DNA of 64,000 bases, taken from positions 1 through 64,000 of the forward strand of contig JADLHA010000022.1 of NCBI GenBank assembly GCA_020848995.1. Direction: 5' to 3'. Position 1 is the stretch's first letter, and every line of letters starts with the position of its first letter. The notes under the pieces are model-generated. The model did not search any database. It was not told the DNA's origin and saw nothing but the letters and a program-made list of their open reading frames with translations. Of this stretch, positions 42,529-51,041 are shown piece by piece. Position numbers and translations under genes: made by a program. This DNA comes from Saprospiraceae bacterium. GTDB taxonomy: Bacteria; Bacteroidota; Bacteroidia; Chitinophagales; Saprospiraceae.

Positions 42529-43788
42529 ATGCAAGGGGGATTTTACGTAGATTCGGAAATAGGAAAATTGCGCAAGGTCATTGTGCACAGTCCCGATGAG
42601 GGAATCGACCGGATCAGTCCCAGGCGGGCCAACGAGCTCTTGTTCGACGACATCGTTCACCTCCCTACCATGCGGGCAGAGCACCATATTTTTGAATCGG
42701 TGCTCGTTCGTTTTCTCGGCCGCGAGCACGTGTTGGAGACCCAGGAGTTGATTCGCCAGGCCCTCGATGCCAATGAGGCGATCAAAGGGGAACTCATGGA
42801 TCTCATCCGGGATTTCGAAGAATTGCCCAAAGCATTTTTCACCACCCTGTGCAATCTCGACCACGGCTCCCTGGCGGAAGTGCTCATTTCGGGCTATTAC
42901 CGCAAGGAAGACCAGATCTTTTTCGACCCCATCCCGAATTTCATTTTTACGCGCGACATTGCCCTGACGATCAAGGACCACATCGTCATCACCAAAGCCG
43001 CAAAATCCGTACGGCACCGCGAAAACCTCCTCACCCGGTTTATCCTGCACGCCCATCCGGATTTCAGCTACCTGGCGAAAGAAAAAAAACTGATCAACCT
43101 AAACGTCGTAGACGAATTCCCACCTTCCCGCAAAGGCGAACCCATCAGCATTGAAGGGGGAGATCTGATGCTGATCAACGACGAATATCTGCTGATCGGG
43201 AGCAGCGAACGCACCACCGATCACGCCCTGCTTACCCTCAAAGGGGTTTTGTTTGAACGCGGTCTGGTCGAAAACGTGGTGGAAGTTGACGTTCCCAAAG
43301 AAAGATCGTTTATGCACATCGATACGATTTTTACGCAGATCAACCACGACCACTTTGTGGCGTTCAAGCCCATTGTAAAAGATGGTCTTGGATCCTATGT
43401 TACCGTACACCGGAAAACAGGAGAGATGGAAGAATATCCATCCGTCCGCGACTTCATGCAGGCTGAACTCTCCAGGGATGTTTCCTTCATCTGGAGCGGA
43501 AACGGAGAATCGCCATATCAGGAAAGGGAACAGTGGACGGACGGATGCAACCTGCTTGCCATCCGGCCGGGTGTTGCGCTGACCTACGACCGCAATCCAA
43601 AAACCGAAAAGGCGTTTCGGAATGCCGGTTACGACTTATTGCACGCTGAGGACTTCCTGCGTTCTGAAATTGATCCGGACTCACTCGAAAACACCATCAT
43701 CACGCTTCCGTCCAGCGAATTGTCACGGGCTCGTGGTGGTCCGCACTGCATGTCGTGCCCGGTGTTGCGCGAGCGGTTGCATTCCTGA
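42529..43788 (+). CDS. Arginine deiminase family protein
   Basis: A 419-aa guanidino-group modifying enzyme. The catalytic set of the family is present: IFTRD, an EGGD motif, MHIDTIFT and the C-terminal nucleophile in GGPHCMSCP. Arginine deiminase converts arginine to citrulline and ammonia. The divergence from the canonical ArcA C-terminal segment (CMSCP instead of CMSMP) and the absence of arcB and arcC genes nearby make a role in a classical fermentative pathway doubtful; it may act on free arginine for other purposes. The ATG at 42529 starts the conserved N terminus FYVDSEIGKLRKVIVH. Confidence 0.82.
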   Translation: MQGGFYVDSEIGKLRKVIVHSPDEGIDRISPRRANELLFDDIVHLPTMRAEHHIFESVLVRFLGREHVLETQELIRQALDANEAIKGELMDLIRDFEELPKAFFTTLCNLDHGSLAEVLISGYYRKEDQIFFDPIPNFIFTRDIALTIKDHIVITKAAKSVRHRENLLTRFILHAHPDFSYLAKEKKLINLNVVDEFPPSRKGEPISIEGGDLMLINDEYLLIGSSERTTDHALLTLKGVLFERGLVENVVEVDVPKERSFMHIDTIFTQINHDHFVAFKPIVKDGLGSYVTVHRKTGEMEEYPSVRDFMQAELSRDVSFIWSGNGESPYQEREQWTDGCNLLAIRPGVALTYDRNPKTEKAFRNAGYDLLHAEDFLRSEIDPDSLENTIITLPSSELSRARGGPHCMSCPVLRERLHS

Positions 43789-43830
43789 CTGAGTGAACCC
43801 TTTGCTGAATCCTAACATCCGGCAGGCTAT

Positions 43831-44241
43831 ATGATCCGTCACGAAACCCAAATCAGGGTACGCTACAGTGAAACAGACCAGATGGGTTATGTGTATTATG
43901 GGAACTACGCCCAGTATTATGAGATCGCCCGGGTAGAAGCAATGCGTGCCGCAGGCATTCGTTATGCCGATCTCGAGCGCGAATATGGGATCTGGCTTCC
44001 CGTAGTTTCCATGAACGTTCGTTATCTTCGCCCTGCCGCATACGATGACTTGCTCACCTTACGAACATTTGTTCATCCAATCGAGGGCTCACATTTGAGA
44101 TTTGATACGGAAGTCTTCAACGAGGGAGGTCAGTTGCTGAATGCCGCCAGGGTGACACTGTGCTTTGTAGATTCCGTGACGCGAAAAAGAACTTCCGCCC
44201 CAGCATGGATCATTCAAAAACTCGCCGGAACCATTGAGTAA
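43831..44241 (+). CDS. Acyl-CoA thioesterase, YbgC/FadM-like (4HBT)
   Basis: A 136-aa hotdog-fold protein. The conserved start RVRYSETDQMGYVYYGNY contains the catalytic Asp of the 4-hydroxybenzoyl-CoA thioesterase group. Length is typical. The stop overlaps the start of the next gene by eight bases, showing coupling with the BrkB-like protein. YbgC-type thioesterases hydrolyse short to medium acyl-CoA; a physiological substrate cannot be set. Confidence 0.88.
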   Translation: MIRHETQIRVRYSETDQMGYVYYGNYAQYYEIARVEAMRAAGIRYADLEREYGIWLPVVSMNVRYLRPAAYDDLLTLRTFVHPIEGSHLRFDTEVFNEGGQLLNAARVTLCFVDSVTRKRTSAPAWIIQKLAGTIE

Positions 44242-45217
44242 GCAGGCTGCTGACTGGAAAAAATTCATACTGGAGCTGCCCCTGGTAGACGGTGCGCTGC
44301 AATGGATGCGCTCGCATACGATGCCAGGTTTCCGGGGTGTACGCCTATACGATGTCGCCCACTTTTTATATCAGGAATCCCAGCGAAATGACCTCAACAC
44401 GCGTGCAAGCGCGATGACCTATCATTTTTTTCTGGCCCTGTTCCCGTCGCTGATTTCCCTATTCACCCTGACAGCCTACCTGCCCCGGGAACTCGATTTT
44501 TATACTGCACTTGAGCAGGCATTGCAGTCAATCCTGCCACCAGGGGCAAAAGATTATGTCATCCATGACCTCATCGCTCAGCTCAGGCCCCGTGCGCAAA
44601 GCAGCTTGCTTTCTATTGGTTTTGTGCTGGCCATCTATTTTGGATCTGAAGGCATCCTGGCGATGATGCGCGGCTTTGACAAAACCTACAACTCCAGTTT
44701 CCGCAAACGCAATTGGCTGGAAACGCGCTTCACGGCCTTTGCCCTCACCATTGCGCTGGGGGGGCTGCTCATTCTGTCGGTACTTTCCATCATTTTGGGA
44801 GAAAAATTATTGCGGTTGATGCTGGATTACCTCCAGTGGGGTGGATTGGTTAAACTGGCCATCAAATCGTTGAACTACCTCATTACTGTGATCCTTTTTT
44901 ATACCGTCATCAGTCTGGTCTATCGCTTCGGCCCAGCGCTTTACAAACCCATTCGAGGAATCTCTCCGGGCGCAATGTTTGCTACCCTGGCATCAATAGC
45001 CACCTCCGTTCTCTACGGCATGTTCATTCAGTCGTATAGCACTTATCACAAAGTGTACGGAGCCATCAGCGCCCTCATCATCACCCTGGTCTGGATGCGC
45101 ATCAACACGATGATCCTGCTGCTTGGCTTCGAGCTGAACGCTGCGGTGGCGGTCAATCGCGACCTCATGGACGCAAACCAAATCGCCTTGCGAAAACAGC
45201 GCGCCGAGGACGAGTGA
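44234..45217 (+). CDS. YihY/BrkB-family membrane protein
   Basis: A 327-aa protein with about six membrane helices. It has the family features TRASAMTYHFFLALFPSLI and YGAISALIITLVWMRIN. The YihY family, once called ribonuclease BN, has unknown function. The start is the TTG at 44234, which overlaps the thioesterase stop; the next ATG at 44306 would remove the conserved region ELPLVDGALQWM, so TTG is preferred. About 120 bases separate it from the next gene. Confidence 0.85.
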   Translation: MSKQAADWKKFILELPLVDGALQWMRSHTMPGFRGVRLYDVAHFLYQESQRNDLNTRASAMTYHFFLALFPSLISLFTLTAYLPRELDFYTALEQALQSILPPGAKDYVIHDLIAQLRPRAQSSLLSIGFVLAIYFGSEGILAMMRGFDKTYNSSFRKRNWLETRFTAFALTIALGGLLILSVLSIILGEKLLRLMLDYLQWGGLVKLAIKSLNYLITVILFYTVISLVYRFGPALYKPIRGISPGAMFATLASIATSVLYGMFIQSYSTYHKVYGAISALIITLVWMRINTMILLLGFELNAAVAVNRDLMDANQIALRKQRAEDE

Positions 45218-45294
45218 GGCCCTTGCCGCATGGTCCATTCCTTCCACATGATCGAGCCCCGGTTGCCCCCAAATTGCACCGTATTGAAGCACAC

Positions 45295-45326
45295 TTTGCC
45301 CCGGTGGCCTCATTGCTTTACCTTTG
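45295..45326 (+). promoter_or_regulatory. Canonical Bacteroidota promoter (TTTG-N20-TACCTTTG)
   Basis: TTTG at 45295-45298 and TACCTTTG at 45319-45326 are separated by 20 bases, the best full match to the -33/-7 consensus in the window. The ATG of the PaaY-like gene at 45339 follows 12 bases after the box. Confidence 0.7.
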
Positions 45327-45338
45327 CATGGATATCAC

Positions 45339-45944
45339 ATGATCTACGCCTATAAAAATTTTATTCCCGTCGTTCATCCTTCGGCTTATATACATCCGCA
45401 AGCTGCTGTGACAGGATGCGTGGTCATTGGAAAGGATGTTTACATTGCTCCGTTTGCGGCGATCCGTGGCGACTTTGGAATGATCGTCATCGAAGACGGG
45501 TGCAATGTTCAGGAAAGCTGTACGGTACACATGTTTCCCGGTGTCGAAGTACGGCTTTGCGAAAACGCCCACATCGGGCACGGGGCCATCATCCACGGAG
45601 CGCGCATTGGCCGTAACTGTCTGGTCGGTATGCATTCGGTGATCATGGACCAAGTTGAACTCGGAGACGATTGCATCGTAGGTGCGATGAGCTTCATTCG
45701 CGAAGGGACCGTCGTCCCGGCCCGAAGCCTGGTGGTGGGCAACCCTGCCCGCATCGTTCGCGAGGTCGACGACCGCATGCTGGAATGGAAATCCAGGGGT
45801 ACGGAAATTTACCAGCAACTTGCCCGCGACGCCGCAAAAGACATACGCCCTTGCGAGCCGCTTCGCGAAATGCCCCCAGACTATCCGCTCGCAGGGGGCG
45901 ATTACCTAAACTGGGCACAATTCAAAAAACAGGATTTAAACTGA
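45339..45944 (+). CDS. PaaY-like transferase hexapeptide-repeat protein (gamma carbonic anhydrase fold)
   Basis: A 201-aa left-handed beta-helix protein: many hexapeptide repeats from IHPQAAVTGCVVIGKDVYIA to VVPARSLVVGNP, including RGDFGMIVI and the metal-ligand pattern GHGAIIHG. Size and C terminus (helical REVDDRMLEWKSRG) match PaaY, the thioesterase-type member of phenylacetate degradation; the rest of the paa cluster is not here. The ATG at 45339 is used. The gene is followed after eight bases by an enoyl-CoA hydratase, supporting a role in acyl-CoA metabolism. Confidence 0.84.
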   Translation: MIYAYKNFIPVVHPSAYIHPQAAVTGCVVIGKDVYIAPFAAIRGDFGMIVIEDGCNVQESCTVHMFPGVEVRLCENAHIGHGAIIHGARIGRNCLVGMHSVIMDQVELGDDCIVGAMSFIREGTVVPARSLVVGNPARIVREVDDRMLEWKSRGTEIYQQLARDAAKDIRPCEPLREMPPDYPLAGGDYLNWAQFKKQDLN

Positions 45945-45952
45945 TCCAGGTC

Positions 45953-46711
45953 ATGGAAGGATACGTTCGCTTTAGTATTGATAACCGACTTGCCACCCTG
46001 CGTTTTCACCATCCGGCACACAATGCTTTACCCGGCTACATACTGCAACAACTGGCAGAACACATTGAAACCCTTGGGCTGCGGGACGACGTCGGCCTGA
46101 TCGCCCTCAGGTCGGATGGAGAAAAGACCTTCTGTGCAGGGGCCTCCTTCGACGAGTTGCTCGCCATCAGCGATCCGGAAACCGGCAAACAATTTTTTAG
46201 CGGCTTTGCCCGCGTGATCCTCGCGATGAAAAATTGTCCGAAACTCGTTGTTGCCTTAGTCCATGCAAGGGCCATTGGCGGAGGCGTTGGCCTTGCTGCG
46301 GCTGCGGATTACGCCATCGCCACGCGGGATGCCAGCATCCGTTTGAGCGAACTTGCCATTGGAATTGGCCCCTTTGTCATTGGGCCGGTGGTCGAGCACC
46401 GCATTGGCGGGTCGGCATTTCAAAAGTTGTCGCTGACGCCCGACGAATGGCAGACGGCATCCTGGGCCGGCCAGCGCGGATTGTTCCACGAGGTCTTTGA
46501 TTCAAAGGCTAAGGCTGAAGCTTATTTGGATGAGTTTGCAAAAAAGCTCCTGTCATTCAATCCCCAGGCGCTAACTGAACTTAAAAAGGTGTTTTGGCAG
46601 GGAAGTGAGCACTGGGAACAGTTGTTATACGACAGGGCAGCCGTAAGCGGCAAACTCATCCTCTCAGATTTCAGCCGGCGCACCCTGGCAGCGTTCAAGA
46701 CCAAAACCTGA
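45953..46711 (+). CDS. Enoyl-CoA hydratase/isomerase family protein
   Basis: A 252-aa crotonase-fold enzyme. The oxyanion-hole region appears as EKTFCAGASFDEL and ARAIGGGVGLAAAADYAIAT, with SIRLSELAIGIGPFVIGP after it. The E in SELAIG aligns with a catalytic Glu position of hydratases; the substrate is not defined. The ATG at 45953 is eight bases after the PaaY-like stop, so both are likely co-transcribed from the promoter at 45295-45326. Confidence 0.88.
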   Translation: MEGYVRFSIDNRLATLRFHHPAHNALPGYILQQLAEHIETLGLRDDVGLIALRSDGEKTFCAGASFDELLAISDPETGKQFFSGFARVILAMKNCPKLVVALVHARAIGGGVGLAAAADYAIATRDASIRLSELAIGIGPFVIGPVVEHRIGGSAFQKLSLTPDEWQTASWAGQRGLFHEVFDSKAKAEAYLDEFAKKLLSFNPQALTELKKVFWQGSEHWEQLLYDRAAVSGKLILSDFSRRTLAAFKTKT

Positions 46712-46755
46712 TCACTCCTTATCTATCCTGCCTCCCTCCGGCTGGTGACCCTGCA

Positions 46756-47982
46756 TCAAAATGGATACATCACCGAAAACTGTGCGGCAACTTCGCGCTT
46801 TTTCAGGTGGGGAAGATTGCTGTTGTTGGTCTTCAGAACGCCCGAAAGCTGAACATCCAAGCCCATGATCCGGCGCTGGTAACCCGCGCCAAAGGCAAAA
46901 TGATTGATCAGCGTCGCACTGTTGGATTCCTGGTCAAGTCCGTTTTCCCTTAAAAACTCCTGTGTTTCGTACGACTGATAGTCAAAAGTCAGAACCGTTT
47001 GGCTCTTTAAGGTAAGGTGAATACCCCCGCTCACGAAAAGCGCTGCGCGGGAACTGAGCGGGTAAATGTACCTGAGCTCGAGCGGAAGGATCCAATCTGC
47101 ACTGCTGATCCGGATGTTGGAAAATTCTTCGGTTTTGCTATGCCTGGGCTTGGCGATCTCGTTGAATCCCACATCGGTCTCGTCTTTAAAAGCTGTTTGA
47201 TTGGCAAACGCCTGGTCAAAATAGGTCTGACGCTGAATTCCAGATCTGAAAACGATGTTCTTATTGGTTCTGAACTCAGCGGCCAGTCCCCCACTCCAGT
47301 GGCTGCCACTGGTCAGCGCGGATACGCCTGCCGACCATCCGGTAGGCTGCCTAAGGGTCACAATCCGGATGGGAGGGAACAGATGATTGCTGGGCTCCGG
47401 AAAGGTGAGTTCCAGGGAAGGAAGGCGTTCTGCGGTCACTGTCTGGCGGGAGGAAGTCTCCACCGCTTCCGATTCCCCAAAGCCTATGGGCGCGCTTCCT
47501 GCACCGGCAAGCTCTTCAAGACTGGTAACACCCTGCCGTGAGAGCGTCTTCACAGATATGCCTGCCTGGTCGTGATCCCCGTGCAGCTTCCTGTGACGCG
47601 GTGAGGCATAAGACCGACGCGCCGCAGCAGGTTGCGAGCCATTTTCCGGGTGTCTTGCTTCCATCACTGGATGGGTTGCCTCTGACCGGGTAGCTGTTTC
47701 GGTGGACGCAGCGGATTCCAGGGAGGCCCCCCGCTGTAGGGCAATTGGCCTTTCTGCTGGTGGGCTATGCGGGTTCAGGAGGCCTTCGCTGCCCTTCCAT
47801 TTCAGAGAAAGCAGTCCGGCAGACACCATCAACGCAGCCACCAACAAAAGCCAGGGCCAGACCACCCGCTTGGGGCGGGGATGCAACTTTCGCTGGAGGC
47901 GGATCCAGTCGGCCTCGTCCCACTGGGGCTCGAGCTGCGACATTTTTTGCCGGATCCTGGCATCAAAATCTTCTGTTTTCAT
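46756..47982 (-). CDS. Trans-envelope anti-sigma-like protein with barrel-like C terminus
   Basis: A 408-aa protein. Residues 1-40 form a cytoplasmic segment (DFDARIRQKMSQLEPQWDE), residues 41-60 a membrane helix, residues 65-200 a low-complexity Ser/Ala/Glu-rich linker, and the C-terminal part (about 225-408) a barrel-like domain with strands such as WSAGVSALTSGSHWSGGLAAEF split by loops and a last strand REVAAQFSVMYPF. Its ATG overlaps the sigma factor stop as ATGA, the arrangement of sigma/anti-sigma pairs. Similar single-helix, barrel-tailed proteins occur in Bacteroidota; the tail might reach or contact the outer membrane. Sigma binding is inferred from context. Confidence 0.68.
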   Translation of the reverse strand: MKTEDFDARIRQKMSQLEPQWDEADWIRLQRKLHPRPKRVVWPWLLLVAALMVSAGLLSLKWKGSEGLLNPHSPPAERPIALQRGASLESAASTETATRSEATHPVMEARHPENGSQPAAARRSYASPRHRKLHGDHDQAGISVKTLSRQGVTSLEELAGAGSAPIGFGESEAVETSSRQTVTAERLPSLELTFPEPSNHLFPPIRIVTLRQPTGWSAGVSALTSGSHWSGGLAAEFRTNKNIVFRSGIQRQTYFDQAFANQTAFKDETDVGFNEIAKPRHSKTEEFSNIRISSADWILPLELRYIYPLSSRAALFVSGGIHLTLKSQTVLTFDYQSYETQEFLRENGLDQESNSATLINHFAFGAGYQRRIMGLDVQLSGVLKTNNSNLPHLKKREVAAQFSVMYPF

Positions 47983-48587
47983 ACATTCGATGGTACGCTG
48001 TAAGGTAAAATTCCTGGGGACCATTCATCCCCGTATAAGGAGTAGAGCATTTCCTGAAGCTTCGTCCTGGCTTTTGACAGGTTCGACTTGGAAGTGCCCT
48101 CGGTGATCTGCAACATCTCAGCAATTTCGCGATGGCTGTATCCGTCGACGGCATACATCATAAACACCGTGCGATAGGCCGGAGAAAGGCGCTGAACCAC
48201 GCAAAGAATGTCGGATGCCGACAGCTTGCTCAAGGTCCTCTCCTCGACAGCCAGTTCCGCATGGTCTTCAACCGCCTGATTGGAAACCGCGTTGCGGATC
48301 GACTGGCGGTAGAAATCGATGGCCGTGTTGACGACGATGGTTCTCAACCAGGCCTTAAAAGGTTTGTCGAACTGGTATTTATTCAGGTTGCGGAACATCT
48401 TTACAAATGAATCATCCATCACTTCCTCGCAGTCTTCTGGTCGGGAAGTATAGCGCATGCAAATTCCTTTTACGTAGGCGTAGAAATGCTCATACAAGCG
48501 CCTTTCAGCAAGCGGATGCATGCGCAGACAAGCTTCAATCAGCCCGGTCAGCTCTGGTCCGTTGATATGTAGATGGTCCTCTGCCAA
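47979..48587 (-). CDS. ECF RNA polymerase sigma factor
   Basis: A 202-aa sigma-70 family protein with region 2 (LYEHFYAYVKGICMRYT, EDCEEVMDDSFVKMFRNL) and region 4 (LSPAYRTVFMMYAVDGYS, REIAEMLQITEGTSKSNLSK) clearly visible. The start is a TTG at 48587: no ATG precedes the conserved helix LTGLIEACLRMH, so TTG is needed for a complete region 2. The downstream overlapping gene likely encodes its regulator. Its target promoters are unknown; the divergent lipoprotein at 48785 could be one. Confidence 0.93.
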   Translation of the reverse strand: MAEDHLHINGPELTGLIEACLRMHPLAERRLYEHFYAYVKGICMRYTSRPEDCEEVMDDSFVKMFRNLNKYQFDKPFKAWLRTIVVNTAIDFYRQSIRNAVSNQAVEDHAELAVEERTLSKLSASDILCVVQRLSPAYRTVFMMYAVDGYSHREIAEMLQITEGTSKSNLSKARTKLQEMLYSLYGDEWSPGILPYSVPSNV

Positions 48588-48784
48588 GTTTTCGACGATC
48601 GGCTTGCGCTCTATTTATGCTACGAAAATACGACTCAGATGGTTGCCCTACTGGGGCAATTTTGAAAAAAATAAATATCTGCTGAAAGATTAAACCCCCT
48701 TTACCCGGGCGCGTCAAAACCTGCAAACGAACCCATCAGGTGAGTTTGCAAACAATTATTTTTTATCTTTTAACAATGACATTT

Positions 48785-49423
48785 ATGAAAAACGCTTTTG
48801 TTCTGGCAGCCGTTGCTGCATTGCTCATGACCTCTTGCGAGCGCGACGACCTCAACTTGGAAGGGTCGGATGCAAATGAGTTGCTTGTGGGTGCGTCTGC
48901 TGAAGTGGAAGGAACTTCCGGCATTGAAATGACACCTCTCGAAGCCCCTGAAACCATCATGGGAGATCCCGTTTCGGAAGCAAGAAAACACCGTTGGCTG
49001 AAGCATTGCAAACCGGTCAAGCCCGAAGACCTCCCGGCCGCAGTCATTGAGTACATCGATGCAAATTACCCGGATGCAAACATCAAAAGGGCTTGTCAAT
49101 TTCGCAATGGCAACTTCGTCGTGATCATTATGCTGGCAGACGGAAGTTTCAAAATGTTGGAATTCGGCAAAGAAGGACAATTTATCAAGGAACTAAAACC
49201 AAAAAAGCACGGGCCCAAGGATCCAAAAAAACGCCTGGATCCGTTGCAGGAAGGTGATTTGCCAGCTTCCGTTACGGATTACCTTGGATCCAATTATGCA
49301 GGATATGATTTCCTGCGTGCCGGTCGCACAAGTTCAGGCGCTTACCTCGTGGTCATTGAAGTGAACGGCGAGAAAAAAATGATCCTCTTTGACGACAGCG
49401 GCAATTTCGTAAAAGAATTGTAA
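48785..49423 (+). CDS. Lipoprotein with two PepSY-like repeats
   Basis: A 212-aa protein with a signal peptide and lipobox (MTSC, Cys at about residue 16). Two related 55-residue repeats follow: LPAAVIEYIDANYPDANIKR and LPASVTDYLGSNYAGYDFLR, each ending in a phenylalanine-rich strand like EGQFIKEL or SGNFVKEL. This is the pattern of PepSY-like (DUF2874-type) domains, thought to act in the periplasm as inhibitors or binding modules. A 19-residue basic linker KHGPKDPKKRLD joins the repeats. It is divergent from the ECF sigma gene, with about 200 bases between them. Confidence 0.8.
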   Translation: MKNAFVLAAVAALLMTSCERDDLNLEGSDANELLVGASAEVEGTSGIEMTPLEAPETIMGDPVSEARKHRWLKHCKPVKPEDLPAAVIEYIDANYPDANIKRACQFRNGNFVVIIMLADGSFKMLEFGKEGQFIKELKPKKHGPKDPKKRLDPLQEGDLPASVTDYLGSNYAGYDFLRAGRTSSGAYLVVIEVNGEKKMILFDDSGNFVKEL

Positions 49424-49445
49424 CCGTCCCAAGAACACCCACTGC

Positions 49446-49483
49446 AAAAAAGCACTTTCCTCGCTTGCGGAAAGTGCTTTTTT
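49446..49483 (+). terminator. Strong rho-independent terminator
   Basis: A 15-bp stem (49446-49460 with 49469-49483) encloses the loop TCGCTTGC and ends in TTTTTT followed by GTTTTCC. It closes the PepSY-like lipoprotein transcript. Confidence 0.93.
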
Positions 49484-49695
49484 GTTTTCCATCATTAGCC
49501 ATGAAACCCATAGGTCCGGGCTTAAGATCGGCCCGCGCTGCCGCCACATACCCTGATATCCACCCAAAAATTCGTAATTTTACGCACAACGATGCAAAGA
49601 ATCACGCCGGTCACATCCTTCGTTCGCCATAAGAAAACTGCCTGTTGCCTTTTTTCGTTAGCGTTCAATTTCATACATCCAACATTCACTGCTCT

Positions 49696-50313
49696 ATGAA
49701 CCTTTCTAAACCCGAATTGAATATTCCATTCCTGCTTGCCATTCCAAGTCTGTTGGTTCTCATTCAGCCCCTTGCACCAAATTCCAGATCATCATTCTCC
49801 TTCTGCCCTAACCAGACAGGATGTTTTCATCATCACGCACCCGCGAACGTCGCAAAGCTCCTTCAAGAGATGACAACGATAAAGCAACTGCCCTATGACG
49901 ATTCGACCCATTTCAACCAGTTCACTTTTGTCAACGAGCTGAACCGGGAACAAATGCGCAAATACCAACTGGACAAAATAGTTCATCCATACCATCTCGA
50001 GGATGTCGTTCGCTCGGAATTGCGCTACAAACTGATCCTAAAGGATCATTACACTTCTCTGGTGTTCACCAGCCAGATCGGCGAGCACGAGTTGCGGACG
50101 GATCTGGTCAACTACAATGATAAATTTGAAATTCTGGGATTTGCCACCATCGCTTACGATGAGATTGCTGAAGGCTGTTCCCGAAAAATGACAAGCCTGT
50201 CAAAATCCGGGATGGTGATCAAGGAGGTCCAATACTGTGCAGAGGAAGAAACCACCCTCGAAACCAGGTATAAATGGATGGATTCCGGCAGGATCTTGCC
50301 CCACCACGAATAG
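49696..50313 (+). CDS. Exported protein, unknown function
   Basis: A 205-aa protein with a hydrophobic N terminus (about residues 12-28, FLLAIPSLLVLIQPLAP) that may be a signal peptide or anchor. The mature part has no recognised domain; it includes a short His/Cys cluster (FCPNQTGCFHHHAP) after the hydrophobic stretch, then a beta-rich region. The ATG at 49696 is used because the hydrophobic segment follows at normal distance. It is not obviously linked to the next gene. Confidence 0.55.
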   Translation: MNLSKPELNIPFLLAIPSLLVLIQPLAPNSRSSFSFCPNQTGCFHHHAPANVAKLLQEMTTIKQLPYDDSTHFNQFTFVNELNREQMRKYQLDKIVHPYHLEDVVRSELRYKLILKDHYTSLVFTSQIGEHELRTDLVNYNDKFEILGFATIAYDEIAEGCSRKMTSLSKSGMVIKEVQYCAEEETTLETRYKWMDSGRILPHHE

Positions 50314-50382
50314 GCACATCCCATTGGCCGTATCGCGGAATCGCATCTCATGGCAGAAATGGTACAAAATATTTTACCACAC

Positions 50383-50847
50383 ATGTCCAGAATGGAAATA
50401 CAATTCACTCCGGTTGCGGTTGTTCGAAACTCGCGGAAAGAGGCCTTCGACGACGATTGGGAGTCCGTAGAATCAGAAATTGAACTTGCCGATCACCTTC
50501 CGGCTGAGTCATTGGACGGCATATCCGGATTCTCTCATCTTGAGATCATTTATTTTTTCGACCGGATAAAAAACGAGGACGTCGCGTTGTCCGGGAGACC
50601 GAGGGGCAATCCGAACTATCCTTCGGTGGGCATATTCGCCCAGCGAAAAAAAAACCGACCCAACAAGATCGGGCTAGCCACTGTAGAGTTGCTGGAACAC
50701 CGTGGCAGGAGTCTCTTCGTCCGCATGCTCGATGCAATTGATGGGACGCCGGTATTGGACATCAAGCCCGTATTTAAAGAATATAAACCCAGCAAGCCAA
50801 TCCTCCAGCCGGAGTGGGTCGGAGATCTAATGAAAAATTATTGGTAA
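50383..50847 (+). CDS. TrmO-like (UPF0066/TsaA) tRNA methyltransferase
   Basis: A 154-aa protein with the TrmO core: SHLEIIYFFDRI, RPRGNPNYPSVGIFAQR, KNRPNKIGLATVELL, and the C-terminal signature DAIDGTPVLDIKP. TrmO methylates N6 of threonylcarbamoyl-adenosine 37 in tRNA using SAM. Characterised members often have a C-terminal extension; this one is at the short end. Starts at 50350, 50383 and 50392 are all possible; 50383 is given. The gene contains a run of nine A (50646-50654) in the RKKNRPN codons. Confidence 0.85.
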   Translation: MSRMEIQFTPVAVVRNSRKEAFDDDWESVESEIELADHLPAESLDGISGFSHLEIIYFFDRIKNEDVALSGRPRGNPNYPSVGIFAQRKKNRPNKIGLATVELLEHRGRSLFVRMLDAIDGTPVLDIKPVFKEYKPSKPILQPEWVGDLMKNYW

Positions 50848-51041
50848 GCGAGAAGTTTCGGAATTGCAATCTGAATGCAGTCCATGCCACCAGCCCGAAT
50901 GCTCGATGAAACCGTACTTTCCGTGTAACATGAAAAATGTTGAGTGCCCGCCGTTTGCCAATTGCATCATGTACTCCGCGGAGCCATATAATCTTCTTTT
51001 GCATTCATTTTCTGCCGCGACGGGAGTTCTGTGAGGTGCCC

